Below, one piece after another: positions 11,023 through 21,139 of a DNA stretch of 64,000 bases (position 1 is its first letter; each line of letters begins with the position of its first letter). The notes under the pieces were generated by a model, which did not search any database, was not told the origin of the DNA, and was given only the letters and a program-made list of their open reading frames with translations. This DNA comes from Torreya grandis (taxonomy: Eukaryota; Streptophyta; Pinopsida; Cupressales; Taxaceae): NCBI GenBank assembly GCA_037957365.1, contig JARHVA010006305.1, positions 372,001-436,000 on the forward strand, written 5' to 3'. Both the position numbers and the translations under genes were made by a program.

Positions 11023-12288
11023 GGTGACTGGTATAAGCAACTTGTGGACTACTTGTCTCTTTCTGTCACTCCTCCCAACCTCTCTAGCAATGCGCGGTGA
11101 GCTTTCATCAAGTGCACAGCTCGCTATACCATGCTAGGAGGTCTTCTCTATAAGCGAGGCTTCGACGGCCTCCTCCTTCGCTGTCTAACCTCCACTGAAG
11201 CTTCTCAAGCCATAAAGCAAGTCCACGACGGGATTTGTGGTGGACACTTCAGTGAAAAATCAATTGCCAAGCGCATCCTTGGCCTGGGTTATTATTGGCC
11301 CACCCTTCATCAAGACTGTAGCGACTATGTTCGATGTTGCATCAAGTGTCAGTAACACTCTAACCTGCTTCATCTCCCCAGCCACGCCTTGCAAGTCACT
11401 CAGGATTTTTGGCCTTTCTCTCAGTGGGGCTTGGATCTCATCGGTGAGATCAACCCTCACTCGTCCCTTCGTCATCAGTCCATCATCACTGCCACTGAGT
11501 ATTTCACCAAGTGGGTGGAAGCCATTCCTCTTGTCTCCACAAAAGTCAACAAAATTGTTGACTTCATCAGCAGCCACATCATCTGTCATTTTGGTGTCCC
11601 TCATAAAATCATCACTGACAACGGCAAGTCCTTAAAAAACAAGACTGTCCAAAAACTATGCGACTCATTTGGCATCAAACTCAGCTTTTCTTCGCCTTAC
11701 TACGCACAAGCAAATGGGCAGGCTGAGGCTTCCAACAAAATTCTGACTAAAATTCTCATGAAGGTGGTCAACGATATAGGAAGGGATTGGCACATTCATA
11801 TTCCCTTCACTTTGTGGGCCTACCGCACTAGCATCCAAACCTCTACGGGTGCTACTCCCTTCTCCCTCGTGTACGGAACAGAGGCTATCTTACCTCTCGA
11901 AGTACAGATCCTGTCTCTCTGCATCTCCCTGCATGACATTCTCTCCAACGACGACTTTTGTCAAGATTTCTTAGCTCAACTTGAGTTACTCGATGAGTGC
12001 CATCTTTCTACCCTCAATCATCTCCATGTCTACCAAAGTCGCATAAAGCGGGCCTACGACAAAAATCTACGAGAATGAGATTTCAACATCGGAGACCTCA
12101 TCCTCAAAGAGAATCAGCACGTGACCAATATGGAGCGAAGTAAATGAGGCAAATTCACCCCCAATTGGCTTGGACCTTTTATCATCACGCATAAGTATGG
12201 GTCAGGGACTTATCGTCTGTCCTCCCTTGATGGACGGCCAGAACTTGAGCCTCTTAATGCGTTGCATCTTCGACCATTCTTCTGTTAG
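11023..12288 (+). pseudogene. Element 1 integrase with GPF module
   Basis: Inserts the cDNA into the genome. A His-His...Cys-Cys zinc domain is visible (VHDGICGGHF to VRCCIKC, about 11221-11350), ending at a TAA at 11353. The catalytic core follows with Asp in WGLDLIGEI, Asp in IITDNGKSL and Glu in QANGQAEASNK, giving an intact D,D-35-E set. The C part has a TGA at 12076 after KNLRE, another near 12146 and then NWLGPFII...YRLSSLDG...LNALHLRPFF, the GPY/F module. There is no chromodomain, as expected for Tat. The frame ends with TAG at 12286-12288. Stops also lie near 11020 and 11098 in the linker before the zinc domain. Confidence 0.92.
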
Positions 12289-12511
12289 TCGAGCACTCGT
12301 CTACTTGACACATAACTTGAGCTCGTCCCTTGAGCAATCCTATTCCCCTTTAACAAGTCCTCTACAACCCTTTTATGACGCATGGATGCTTTGTCCTAAT
12401 AAAAGGGAGTCCTTGAACTTCTACAGTCTTGTCCATGACCAAAAAAAAAAAAAAAAAAAAAATCAAGATGTCAAAACATATCCAAGGTCACAAAATCAAA
12501 TTCAAAAAGAC

Positions 12512-12632
12512 AGACTGATCCCTCGAAGGACAGCTGTACTATCATTTTTGTAGCTAATAGACTGATCCCTCGAAGGACAGCTATTCAAACATTATAAAGC
12601 AAAAATATAGACCACTCCCTCGAAGGATGGCT
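12512..12632 (+). repeat. Three copies of a CCCTCGAAGGA unit
   Basis: GACTGATCCCTCGAAGGACA occurs near 12513 and 12560, and a variant GACCACTCCCTCGAAGGATG near 12610. Spacing is 47 and 50 bp. Confidence 0.75.
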
Positions 12633-12671
12633 ATGACCAAACTCTTGCTACAAACATCAACCTTTCTTAAA

Positions 12672-12753
12672 AGCTTCCCGCATTGATCAGCTTCGCAACA
12701 TGACCACTAAATTAAAAGACATCTCTATGTAGGCTTCCCGCATCGATCAGCCT
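12672..12753 (+). repeat. Two copies of GCTTCCCGCATyGATCAGC
   Basis: GCTTCCCGCATTGATCAGC near 12673 and GCTTCCCGCATCGATCAGC near 12733, about 60 bp apart, directly after the CCCTCGAAGGA units. Confidence 0.75.
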
Positions 12754-13390
12754 GCACCCAAAAAAAAAAAAAAAAGGTCATGGACTTGGCTTGTAGTTGT
12801 CTCAGGGTCTCCTATAAAAAGGGGCAAGGTTATTCCTACTCTTAAACTGGGTTACCCTATCCACCTCCTATCACCTGCTCAGGGGACTTCGAGCTCACTT
12901 TAATATCAAAGTGATTCGATTACCGTTCTAACCCCACACTGGTCAACGACGTAATGCATGAACGGGGCTTTGGTTCTAATAACCCCTATCTATGCTTCCT
13001 TTTTGGTCCTTGTCAATACAAGAGCCATTTGCCTTTCATCTTTTCTCTACACTTTGGTCACATTTTAACCACATCAATTATCGACTCATCTTTAACCAAG
13101 CCATTTTCATCATTTTCAGCTAACATCATCCTAGTCCATTTCACATAGTTTCTATGGACACCAATACACATGGAAACTACCGACCAGACCCAATTTATGT
13201 TAAGCATAAACCAATACTTGCTGAAACATAAATAGACTTCCATCTATTTTTAGCATACATCCATCACGACTATGGAAACTTGTTAGGGATGAAAGCCTCT
13301 CGACCAATATGACATCTGTAGCATCATCTTACCCTCATCATTTTGACACTTGACCACATCCAATCATTGATCAATCAGACCTTTTTGTCT

Positions 13391-13440
13391 GAACTACATT
13401 GGTCTGAGGCCCTATGACCAGGGCTATGTAGGCAGCACTC
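13391..13440 (+). promoter_or_regulatory. Conserved 3' hairpin module, copy 1
   Basis: AACTACATTGGTCTGAGGCC followed by a short loop and GGGCTATGTAGGCAGCAC. CTACAT (13394-13399) pairs with ATGTAG (13426-13431), and GCCCT (13409-13413) with AGGGC (13420-13424). A second copy is at 13620-13671 and a decayed one in element B at 18617-18660. I recall similar ACTACGT...ACGTAGGC blocks from Ogre/Tat elements of other plants; the function is unknown to me. Confidence 0.65.
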
Positions 13441-13530
13441 AAATACCACATCCTCTGAGGTTAGCTCGACCACCCCCGTTTGTTCGTCTCCTTGATGGAC
13501 AAACTTTCTCTTTTGTGACTTTGATCACGT

Positions 13531-13599
13531 CCAAGACCAATCATTTTCTTTGACCAAGACCAATCATTTTCTTTGACCAAGACCAATCAATCCCTTTGA
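13531..13599 (+). repeat. 23-bp tandem triplet
   Basis: Three head-to-tail units of CCAAGACCAATCATTTTCTT plus TGA; the third unit differs slightly (AATCAATCCC). The first two are identical. Confidence 0.85.
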
Positions 13600-13619
13600 C
13601 CATTCCTCCCTTTTAGGGA

Positions 13620-13671
13620 GAACTACATTGGCCTGAGGCCCTTCACACAAGGGCTATGTAGGCAGCACTCA
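13620..13671 (+). promoter_or_regulatory. Conserved 3' hairpin module, copy 2
   Basis: AACTACATTGGCCTGAGGCC ... GGGCTATGTAGGCAGCAC. The outer stem CTACAT/ATGTAG and an inner GCCCTT/AAGGGC stem are both kept although the loop differs from copy 1. This module is 229 bp from copy 1; flanking bases (TCTGAGGTTAGCTC near 13451 and 13692) are duplicated with it. Confidence 0.65.
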
Positions 13672-14289
13672 GATCACATGATATTTTCTGAGGTTAGCTC
13701 AGCCACATCCTTTCGTCCATCCATCCACCTTGACCCATGACCATTGGAGATCATGCGTATCTCCTTCGACCTTTGACTACTTCCAAGCCAATGTTGCCTT
13801 GGTTGTTTTTGCGTGTGTGCTACCTCACGGCTGGTTAGTAGAATTGTTCGCAGACCCTATTTTTGACCCTTCACAAGTATAGGATCGCAAGCCAGTTGAT
13901 CCCTACTACTTGTGGCTTTTTTGTGTCTCTGGGAGCACTTCCTGAGCCTGGGATACCTGGAACATGATGACCATTTGGAGCTTCAGCTTAGATTGAGTGA
14001 CCCAATCAGCACATGACTAAATGCTGGGGCTCGGTTACTTCAATTTTGGCACTCCTTGACCCTCGACATGCGACAATTTGACCCGACCCTCCCATGAAGT
14101 GGTCTACGCGCAATCACGACTATTGCAACATTTTCGCTCACTCTCTTCTATCCTTTTCTCTGTCAAATCAACACTCGATCTTCGATTCCCTTCTCTCGAC
14201 TATCGCTTTGAGGGGGGAACACCTCATCCTTTTCTTGGGGCAACCAACTCCTATTTTTGTCTTGCAGTTCGTCAAGAACAACCAACAAG

Positions 14290-14305
14290 ACAAAAAAGGG
14301 GTAAA
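14290..14305 (+). promoter_or_regulatory. Polypurine tract of element 1
   Basis: CAAAAAAGGGGTAAA lies directly before the TG of the 3' LTR, the standard plus-strand primer position. Confidence 0.9.
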
Positions 14306-15677
14306 TGTAGACACCGCAAATGTGTCTGCACCTTGGTTCTCTCCCTTGTCCGCCTCAAACCCATATCCTAACCCTTGGCCTTAGTCCTCTCCATTCATTT
14401 GATTAAAATAACTTAAATATTTTAATTAAGTGGCCCCCTTTCCACCTCACCCTTGCCACCTTGGATCCTCCCTTGAATCCCTCCACCTTCCTCTTAGCCT
14501 TTATTATGCCAAATCTTCTCATTATCTTCCTCCCACGCCCATTTAAGCATCCTCATGACCGTTCTTCCCACAATCCCTCACTCGGCGGCGTGTAAGAATG
14601 GGCAGAGGCTATTTTTAGTCTCTGTCCCCATTCTGCCACTGCCGACGTCGGTGACCCTTTGGCTGACGTCGGCAAAACTGTTGGCATCGGCAGCCTTCAA
14701 GACCCCTTTCTGCATCCGTTACAGCCCCTGAACCCTTGAGCTCGCAAACAGAATCCTCTCGACGCTTTGGCATTCGACTCTCTTCTCTCTGGACCTCGTG
14801 CAACAGCAACAACAGGGGTAGGGACTCTAGATCAGGGATTTCCTCTTGCAATAAGTCTTCTGTGGCTCTAACAACAGCTCCTCCATTCTTCAGTCAGCAA
14901 GCCAAAAGGTAAGCAATTTCATTATTTTATTTCATTCTTTCATTTAGTTTCAGTCATCTATCCTATTTATTGTCTTCTACTTGCTGTGTCCTTCCCCTGA
15001 GAGGCTGAAAAGCCTTCTCAGAGCCTGTCCCCTGTCCATCTTCCTCTTTCCTGTCCCCCTTTTAATCTAGACCCAGACCATTCCCCAGTCCATCCTAATT
15101 CATCTCTGAACTCTGTCTCAGATCCGTCCACGGACCAGACCCTGACTGGACCCGTCCACAGTCCAGAAACCAAACCAGACCCGACCACAGGCCACTACCC
15201 CGACCGATGCCGGTCACTTCCCCAACCGACGTCAGCAGGATAACCGACGTCAGCATACCAGATAACCGACGCCGGCAACATTTCCGACCTCGGCGATTGT
15301 CATCAGCCCGACAGCTCCTTTCAGGTAATCATTTGTCTTTTCTTTCCTTTCTAATTTGTTTATCACTTCTGTACTCTGGCATTCTGTATTTCCTTGGTCT
15401 TTTATCTGTCTGTTATCAGTGGGTTGACCTCCCTTGAGGAAGTTTTCACACTTCCGGGAACAAGCTTTCGCTTGGCAACCCACTGCCTATCCATCTAACA
15501 TTTTCTTGTCCAAGTTCTTTTTCTTTGCAGGTGTCATTCCTCCACAACCAAAGAGGGGTGCTCACAAGCGTCTGGATTACGGTGCGCAGTCTATATCCAG
15601 GTACTTCTAGCCTTGTCCATTTCTTTAGTTTCTTTATTCATCTTTTGAATGTAGAAAGCAAACTAGCGATAGAAACA
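14306..15677 (+). repeat. 3' LTR of element 1
   Basis: Same length as the 5' LTR (1372 bp), TG...CA ends, followed by the CAAAT target duplication. Differences are mainly C-to-T and G-to-A, many at CG pairs in the GACGTC clusters. Confidence 0.95.
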
Positions 15678-15682
15678 CAAAT
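15678..15682. repeat. Target site duplication CAAAT, right copy of element 1
   Basis: Matches 1544-1548 exactly. Confidence 0.93.
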
Positions 15683-15727
15683 ATCTATTATGGGTATGTG
15701 TACAAAGTAGGGGGAGAATTATATGGA

Positions 15728-17220
15728 AATTTATGATAATGCATACATTTTATGACAATAACACGTACATGTTATTTTAATTTAGGCTTAGAACCACCAA
15801 ACCTAGGAATGCATATGCATTATGAAGAACGTGTATGCATTCCTATTGCTTTACAACCAAAAGCACAAAAACATGTAGACAAAGGTAATATTTACTTAAA
15901 TTTGATATATAATAAAATAAATGTTAGGTATAATACATTATTATACTTTAAATTTATTTTAGTAAATATATGAAATTAGGTTCACTCTGCATTTGATAGA
16001 GTTGGTCTCACAGATGCATGCATTACGATATGAAAAATAGTTTTACAAAATATAATCTGGTTAGTAATTAAACATTTTCAAGGTCTTAGTATTGAACCCA
16101 GGGATTTTAGGGCATAATTTTTGTAATTGATGTCTAATTTGGTCAACATATAGTCACTTTTTTGGTTTTCATGCCTTCTAGATTACTTCCTGGCATTTCT
16201 AGGAGTCCTAGGTTTTTCAAAATTGAGGTTTGCAAACTACTCACTTTTAAATTGATCCAAATTAGTGTGATTTTAGTAGCATAGGTCACATTTATGATTT
16301 TCACATATAAAAAGAAAACTTTAGGTTACTTTCAATTGCTCATCATCCCTCCCTCATCCCTAATCACTTCTTACTCATCCCTCATCACCTCTAATCACTC
16401 TCTCCTCATTCCTCATTATCCCTAATCACTCCCTCGTTGACCCTCAGTATCCCCCATCATCTCTAATGATTCCCCTATCATCCTTAATTACTCCCTCATT
16501 AACCCTCCCTACCCATTATAATCCCTAAGCACTCCCTCCTTGTCCCTAATCATTCCCTCATTGAACCTCACCATCCCACATCATTTGTAATCACTCCCTC
16601 ATCATCCCTAATCACTTTTTCATTGAATCTATCCATCCCTCATCATACCTAACACTACCTCCTCATCCTTAATAATCCTTAACCATTCCCTTATTGACAT
16701 CACCATTCTTATAATCTCTCCCTCATTGTTCCTAATTACTCATTTGTTGACTCTCACCATCCCTAATCATTACATAATCATCCCTTATCATCTCTAATCA
16801 CTCCTTCCTTGACCCTCATCAACTCTAATCACTATCTTATTAACCTTCACCATCCCTCATAATCCCTAATCACTCTCTCATCCTCCTGAATCCCTATGGA
16901 ATTGAGATAAAATAAATGAGACATGATTCTTACATATATGTGCATCTTTTCACATATCAAATAAAATTTTTGGTCATCATATGCTAACAAAGTATTTTGG
17001 AAAATTTAGTCAATGATATAAATAATAGTGATTAAAATAGATTTACATATTTTGGGAGGATTATTGGCTTTAAATAATTTTGATTCTAGCCATGTAATTT
17101 TCACACCATTCGATCCTAGTCACTATCTCATATCATTTCCCAGTTTATGAAACACTTACTATTCTTATTTTATTCACTTTCATAGCTTAGGTATGTTAGA
17201 AATAATGTAAATCTCTTTTC
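15728..17220. repeat. Old repeat, inverted partner of 62700-63500
   Basis: From about 15750 to 16880 this sequence matches the reverse complement of 62700-63510 in order, including AGGAATGCATATGCATTA, ACTTTAAATTTATTTTA, GGAGTCCTAGGTTTTC and the minisatellite. A 12-bp inverted repeat (15804-15815 and 15834-15845) sits near its outer end. From 16880 to 17220 I see nothing else. The repeat class is not clear to me. Confidence 0.65.
16340..16875. repeat. Degenerate C/T-rich minisatellite
   Basis: About 535 bp of irregular units built from CATCCCTAATCACTCCCTC, CATTGACCCTCACCATCCC and CATCATCCC. Unit length varies, so it is not a clean array. The inverted counterpart is at 62734-62945. Confidence 0.8.
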
Positions 17221-17225
17221 ATCCT
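17221..17225. repeat. Target site duplication ATCCT, left copy of element B
   Basis: ATCCT directly before the LTR; identical bases at 28637-28641 directly after the other LTR. Confidence 0.92.
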
Positions 17226-18072
17226 TGTAACATGAAATTTGAGCTCAATAGATTAAATTATGTAATTCAACCAACTCAAATATCAAACTACATAATAGGA
17301 ATGATTGATAAAATAAATCATAATAGTATAAAAAGCTTACCAAATTCTTTGTTTCATATTACCTCCTTCCAAGATTTACAAAAGATCAAGTGATTGCATA
17401 TAGACTCAGATTGACATGGATGCTTGATCGAATATGATAGATGCTTGATTAAGGATTGATTTTGGCATAATGGTGTTATAAGAATGCTAGTTATTTACTA
17501 AATAGACATGGATTTCATATGAGGATTTAAGTTGACATGGCTTTGATATGAGCTTTCAAGTTTTTTCAAGTTAGTTTGAGGGTGGATGGAGAACTTGGTT
17601 TTATAGGGAAGGAGGGAAAGATCAATGGTCCAAATTCAAATTTGGGCCTTTGATATCAAGGGCTAAGAAAATTTCATAGAATTTTTAATTCCATGGAAAT
17701 CTCTAGAATTAGAAAATTATAGAGAATGGGGCTAGATTGGGGAAGATTTATAGAATCCTCCAATTATAGAAATCCCCCCATAGGTTTTAGGGTTTTAGGA
17801 GAGGATAGGATAGGGTGGTCGGTGGGTAGGTAGATTATTTTTGAATTTTAAATTGGCTAATGAATTTATGGGGTATGTTAGTAGGTAATGAAGTCTATTA
17901 TGAGTTTAATGAGGAGATTAATTGATTTTAAGATAGGGTAAAGGTTATGTGGGTTATAGGAATGAGATGGGATTAATAAGATATTAGTTATTTTTGCTAG
18001 GGAATGTAGGAATTAGGTTAAATTAGTGGAAATTAGCGTAATTAGTGGGGAAAGAATAATTTAGTGCATACA
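17226..18072 (-). repeat. 3' LTR of element B
   Basis: On the minus strand it starts TGTATGCACTAAATTAT and ends TTTCATGTTACA. Compared with 27793-28636 the first 125 bp show about 11 differences, near 9%. Confidence 0.92.
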
Positions 18073-18090
18073 CTTTCCCCCTCTTTGAAA
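18073..18090 (-). promoter_or_regulatory. Polypurine tract of element B
   Basis: Minus-strand TTTCAAAGAGGGGGAAAG ends exactly at the LTR. It fixes the element's orientation. Confidence 0.88.
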
Positions 18091-20990
18091 GGGTGTTGTG
18101 AGTGGAATGACATTATGATATTTTAAAGAAAAACCTTAATGTTAGATGGTGTCAATTGTTAGTGGGATATGATACCCCATCGAGGGAGCATGTAGGGAAA
18201 ATAAATGACATGAATGGTCACTCGAACAAGAAACTCAGGGTGGGATAAGAGTCATAACAAGATAGGGTTGAAATGCCCCAATTGATTGAATAAATTCCCC
18301 CAAAGTGATGATGAAGGAGATCAATGTGATGGGTCTAGACAAATGACAAATGTCTAGAAAGTGTTTTGTTTAACAAATGGATAGTGATTAAAGAGGATGG
18401 TTTTGAGCTGATGGATAGGTTTCATAACAAGGATACATGCTAGGGGAGGCTCAAAATAGTTGAAAGGTGATATTGATTGGTGATAAAAAGCTAATTTGTA
18501 GTAATATTTAGGGATTGAAAATGTTAAGTGATTATCGAGTGACCCATTAGGAGATGGGATAGTGATTAGCGATAAATGGTGGTCAAGCTATCTTTGGGCA
18601 CTTGAAAAGTGGCCAAGTGCTACCTACATAGTTTGAAAAGACCTCAGGTTGATGTAGTTCTATCTAGATGATAGAGGAAGATGATGATGATGATAATTAG
18701 TGATTAGGGGGTATGTTAGTGATGAGAGGATATGACTTAGATGATTAGATGAATATTAAAAGATTGGATGTTAGTAAAATGGATAAGGATGATTAGATGA
18801 TTAGGGGAATGATGAGGGTGTTGGTGATCAATCCATCATAACTATCATAAAGCTCATTATAGTCTAAGTAATCCATTAAATATGACACTTATCATTATGC
18901 CCCATGATATAGACATGACCAAGAGGACAATGTGCCAAAGTGAATGGGTAAATAGTGAAATTTGCATCCTCAAGGGCACTTTTGGTACCCTATTCATTTC
19001 CCAATAAACAAAAAGACATGATGAAAATAAAAAATAAGATAAAGTAGATATATACATGATGCAAAAAAATATAAGACAAACAAGATATATTCATGATGAA
19101 AACAAGACAAATAAAATAAACAACACACACATAAGTATCTACATGTAGTGTCACAATGTCTTATCTAGTGATGGGTTGAGGGATTGGGTGATGGTTTAGT
19201 CTAGGATAATCATGATGTGATTGTGGACTTAGGACGGTCTTGGATTTGGATAAGGTGATCATGATTAGGATTAAGATGTTGCCCCTAGGTGAGGATAGAA
19301 GGATGGAAGGACATGATGGAGGTCTTTTGGATACTAATTTAGGCTTAAAATCAAATTTAAAAGTGGTTAAAGAAGGCGATTAGACAAGTGATGACCAAGG
19401 ATCACCAATAGACAAGGCCCTTCAAAGATCCAATCTAGCAAAGAGACTAGGAGATGATGGGATCAAATACATTTCATACTAGAAAATAATAATTAAATGG
19501 GTGCTAGGTATGAAGAGGAAATGATAGGATAGGGATGGGATCAAGTAACTTCTATACTAGCAAAGGGTAATTGGATGGGTGCCAGGTATGAAAAGGGCCT
19601 GATAAGAAGTGATGGGTGCTAGATTACAGTCTTTGACAAGGTGATGTATGTTAATAAGGCTTGACCAATAGGATGATATGGAAGACATGAAGGGATGGGT
19701 GACCACTCCAATTTGGTCTTAAGATGGAATGTGGTATCTAAATATGGGGAAAATATGAGATGGATGGAGATGGATGTGACTAGGGGATTTAGGATAGGAC
19801 AAGACATCATGGACAATTTTTGGCTTTTTCAAATTTTTAAATTTTTAGGGTTTTTGACATATTTCAATTTTAAAGGATTTTTGAGGTATATTTATATACA
19901 CTATATAAATGGGGTTACTATAAAAGGGAATGCCAAGTCTAGAAACTAGGAGAAGGATTGAGGGTTGATGGATGGGATGATAAAGGATAATGATGTTGGG
20001 GACCAAGGATGATTGGATTAGGGATAGCCAATGACTACATCATGAAAGAATCAATTGTTTAGTTGCCTGAGTGTTTATTATATGATATGAAAATATGGTT
20101 TTGGAATAGTTTTCAATACACCTTTCACTTCCTTACAAAGGTCAAGATGGGAAGGAATAAGAGATAAGATGCATGATATGATGATGGATGATGAATATGA
20201 ACAATGGATCAAGGGATAAGATGTTGGGTGTTGTAGACAAGGTGGTCAAGGGATGTGACAAGTAGGATGAATAGACGAGGATATGGAATGGATGGATTTG
20301 CCCCCAAGTCTTGAGGAACAATATAGACAACTGATTATTCTACCATGATGCTAGAGATTAGTTTTATCATGGTACTTACCCAAGGCACCAGAAGACTAGT
20401 TTTTACCATTGGACAAATGTTTTATTTTTAAATTGTTTTTTGACTTGTGTATGGCATCTCAAATTATTAGTGATGGGTGATATACAAGATGTTGATACTA
20501 GATAAAGACATTAGCCAACACCTATTCTGGATAAAGGTGATGATAGGACCATGTGATGGTGACCTTTATTGACTCTTGATTTAATGTCCTTCAGACATTT
20601 TGACCAGGTATTTTTGTAACCCCTATGAGGGACAATGCTACCCAAGGATGTGAGATGTGATGTGGATGGGAGGATGTCATGATTATGATGATGGGATATA
20701 GGATGGTAAAGAGGAGTGTGATATTTAATGATATGATGAGATGGGGGGTAAAAATGGGTTTTGATAGTTACATACACCATTGGATATGGTAAAGGGAATT
20801 CTTTAAATTAGTGCCATGAGACTATGGGATCTAAGACTTTGTGACTACTAATTTTTTGATCCAAAGATTAAGAAGATGGTCAATCATATAAATTTTGACA
20901 CTATTGCCCCCCGGTTCTTATTTTTGAGCTTCACTAGAAGAGATTGATTTTTGACTTGATAGATAATTATTTTGACTTTGATATGCCCTT
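18091..20990 (-). other. 3' non-coding part of element B
   Basis: About 2.9 kb between the decayed gag and the polypurine tract. Apart from the hairpin at 18617-18660 I see only AT-rich, GATGA-rich sequence. Short open frames on either strand are low-complexity and not credible proteins. Confidence 0.55.
18617..18660 (-). promoter_or_regulatory. Conserved 3' hairpin module of element B
   Basis: Minus strand reads AACTACATCAACCTGAGGTC, a short loop, then CTATGTAGGTAGCAC. The outer CTACAT/ATGTAG stem is intact and the flanks CCTGAGG and GTAGGyAGCAC match element 1 at 13391 and 13620; the inner stem has decayed. Its place, a few hundred bases before the polypurine tract, is also the same. Confidence 0.6.
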
Positions 20991-21139
20991 AGTGCCAAAT
21001 TTTGGGCTTCATTAGGGGAAGACATTTTGTGATTAGGTTGATGATTTCAATTTTCTTGAATTTTATTTAGGGGATCAAAGATGACTTGATCATGATTTAT
21101 AACTTTAGGAATATGGTCTTGGACTATTGTATTTGTGGC

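Larger units (their letters stand above)
12431..12785. repeat. Mini-cassette with inverted 10-bp ends and poly(A) on both inner sides
   Basis: GTCCATGACC at 12431-12440 is matched by its exact reverse complement GGTCATGGAC at 12776-12785. An A22 run (12441-12462) lies inside the left arm and an A16 run (12760-12775) inside the right. The interior carries the short repeats listed separately. Confidence 0.5.
12289..14289 (+). other. 3' spacer of element 1 between integrase and polypurine tract
   Basis: Two kilobases without a supported protein, but packed with short repeats: A22 and A16 runs inside 10-bp inverted ends (12431-12785), three CCCTCGAAGGAcagct units, two CTTCCCGCATyGATCAGC units, a 23-bp tandem triplet and two copies of a hairpin module 229 bp apart. 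A TATAAAAAG at about 12812 could be a promoter element, but nothing downstream supports a transcript. Confidence 0.65.
1549..15677 (+). mobile_element. Element 1: complete Tat-lineage Ty3/gypsy LTR retrotransposon
   Basis: A 14,129-bp element bounded by 1372-bp LTRs and a perfect CAAAT duplication. Internal order is primer site, long leader, gag with two CHHC knuckles, protease, RT, RNase H, a second (archaeal-type) RNase H, integrase, a 2-kb repeat-rich 3' spacer and a polypurine tract. A second RNase H after the first is the hallmark of the Tat clade (Tat, Ogre, Retand). Gag-protease lies in one frame and pol in another, with a change of frame near 8764-8850. About fifteen in-frame stops but few indels make it non-coding now. 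Its plus strand is C-rich and G-poor, unlike the AT-rich DNA around it. Confidence 0.95.

Noticed and set aside
16340..16875. Possible CRISPR-like array
   Set aside because: Units are irregular in length, there are no unique spacers of constant size, and the window is plant nuclear DNA. It is a minisatellite.
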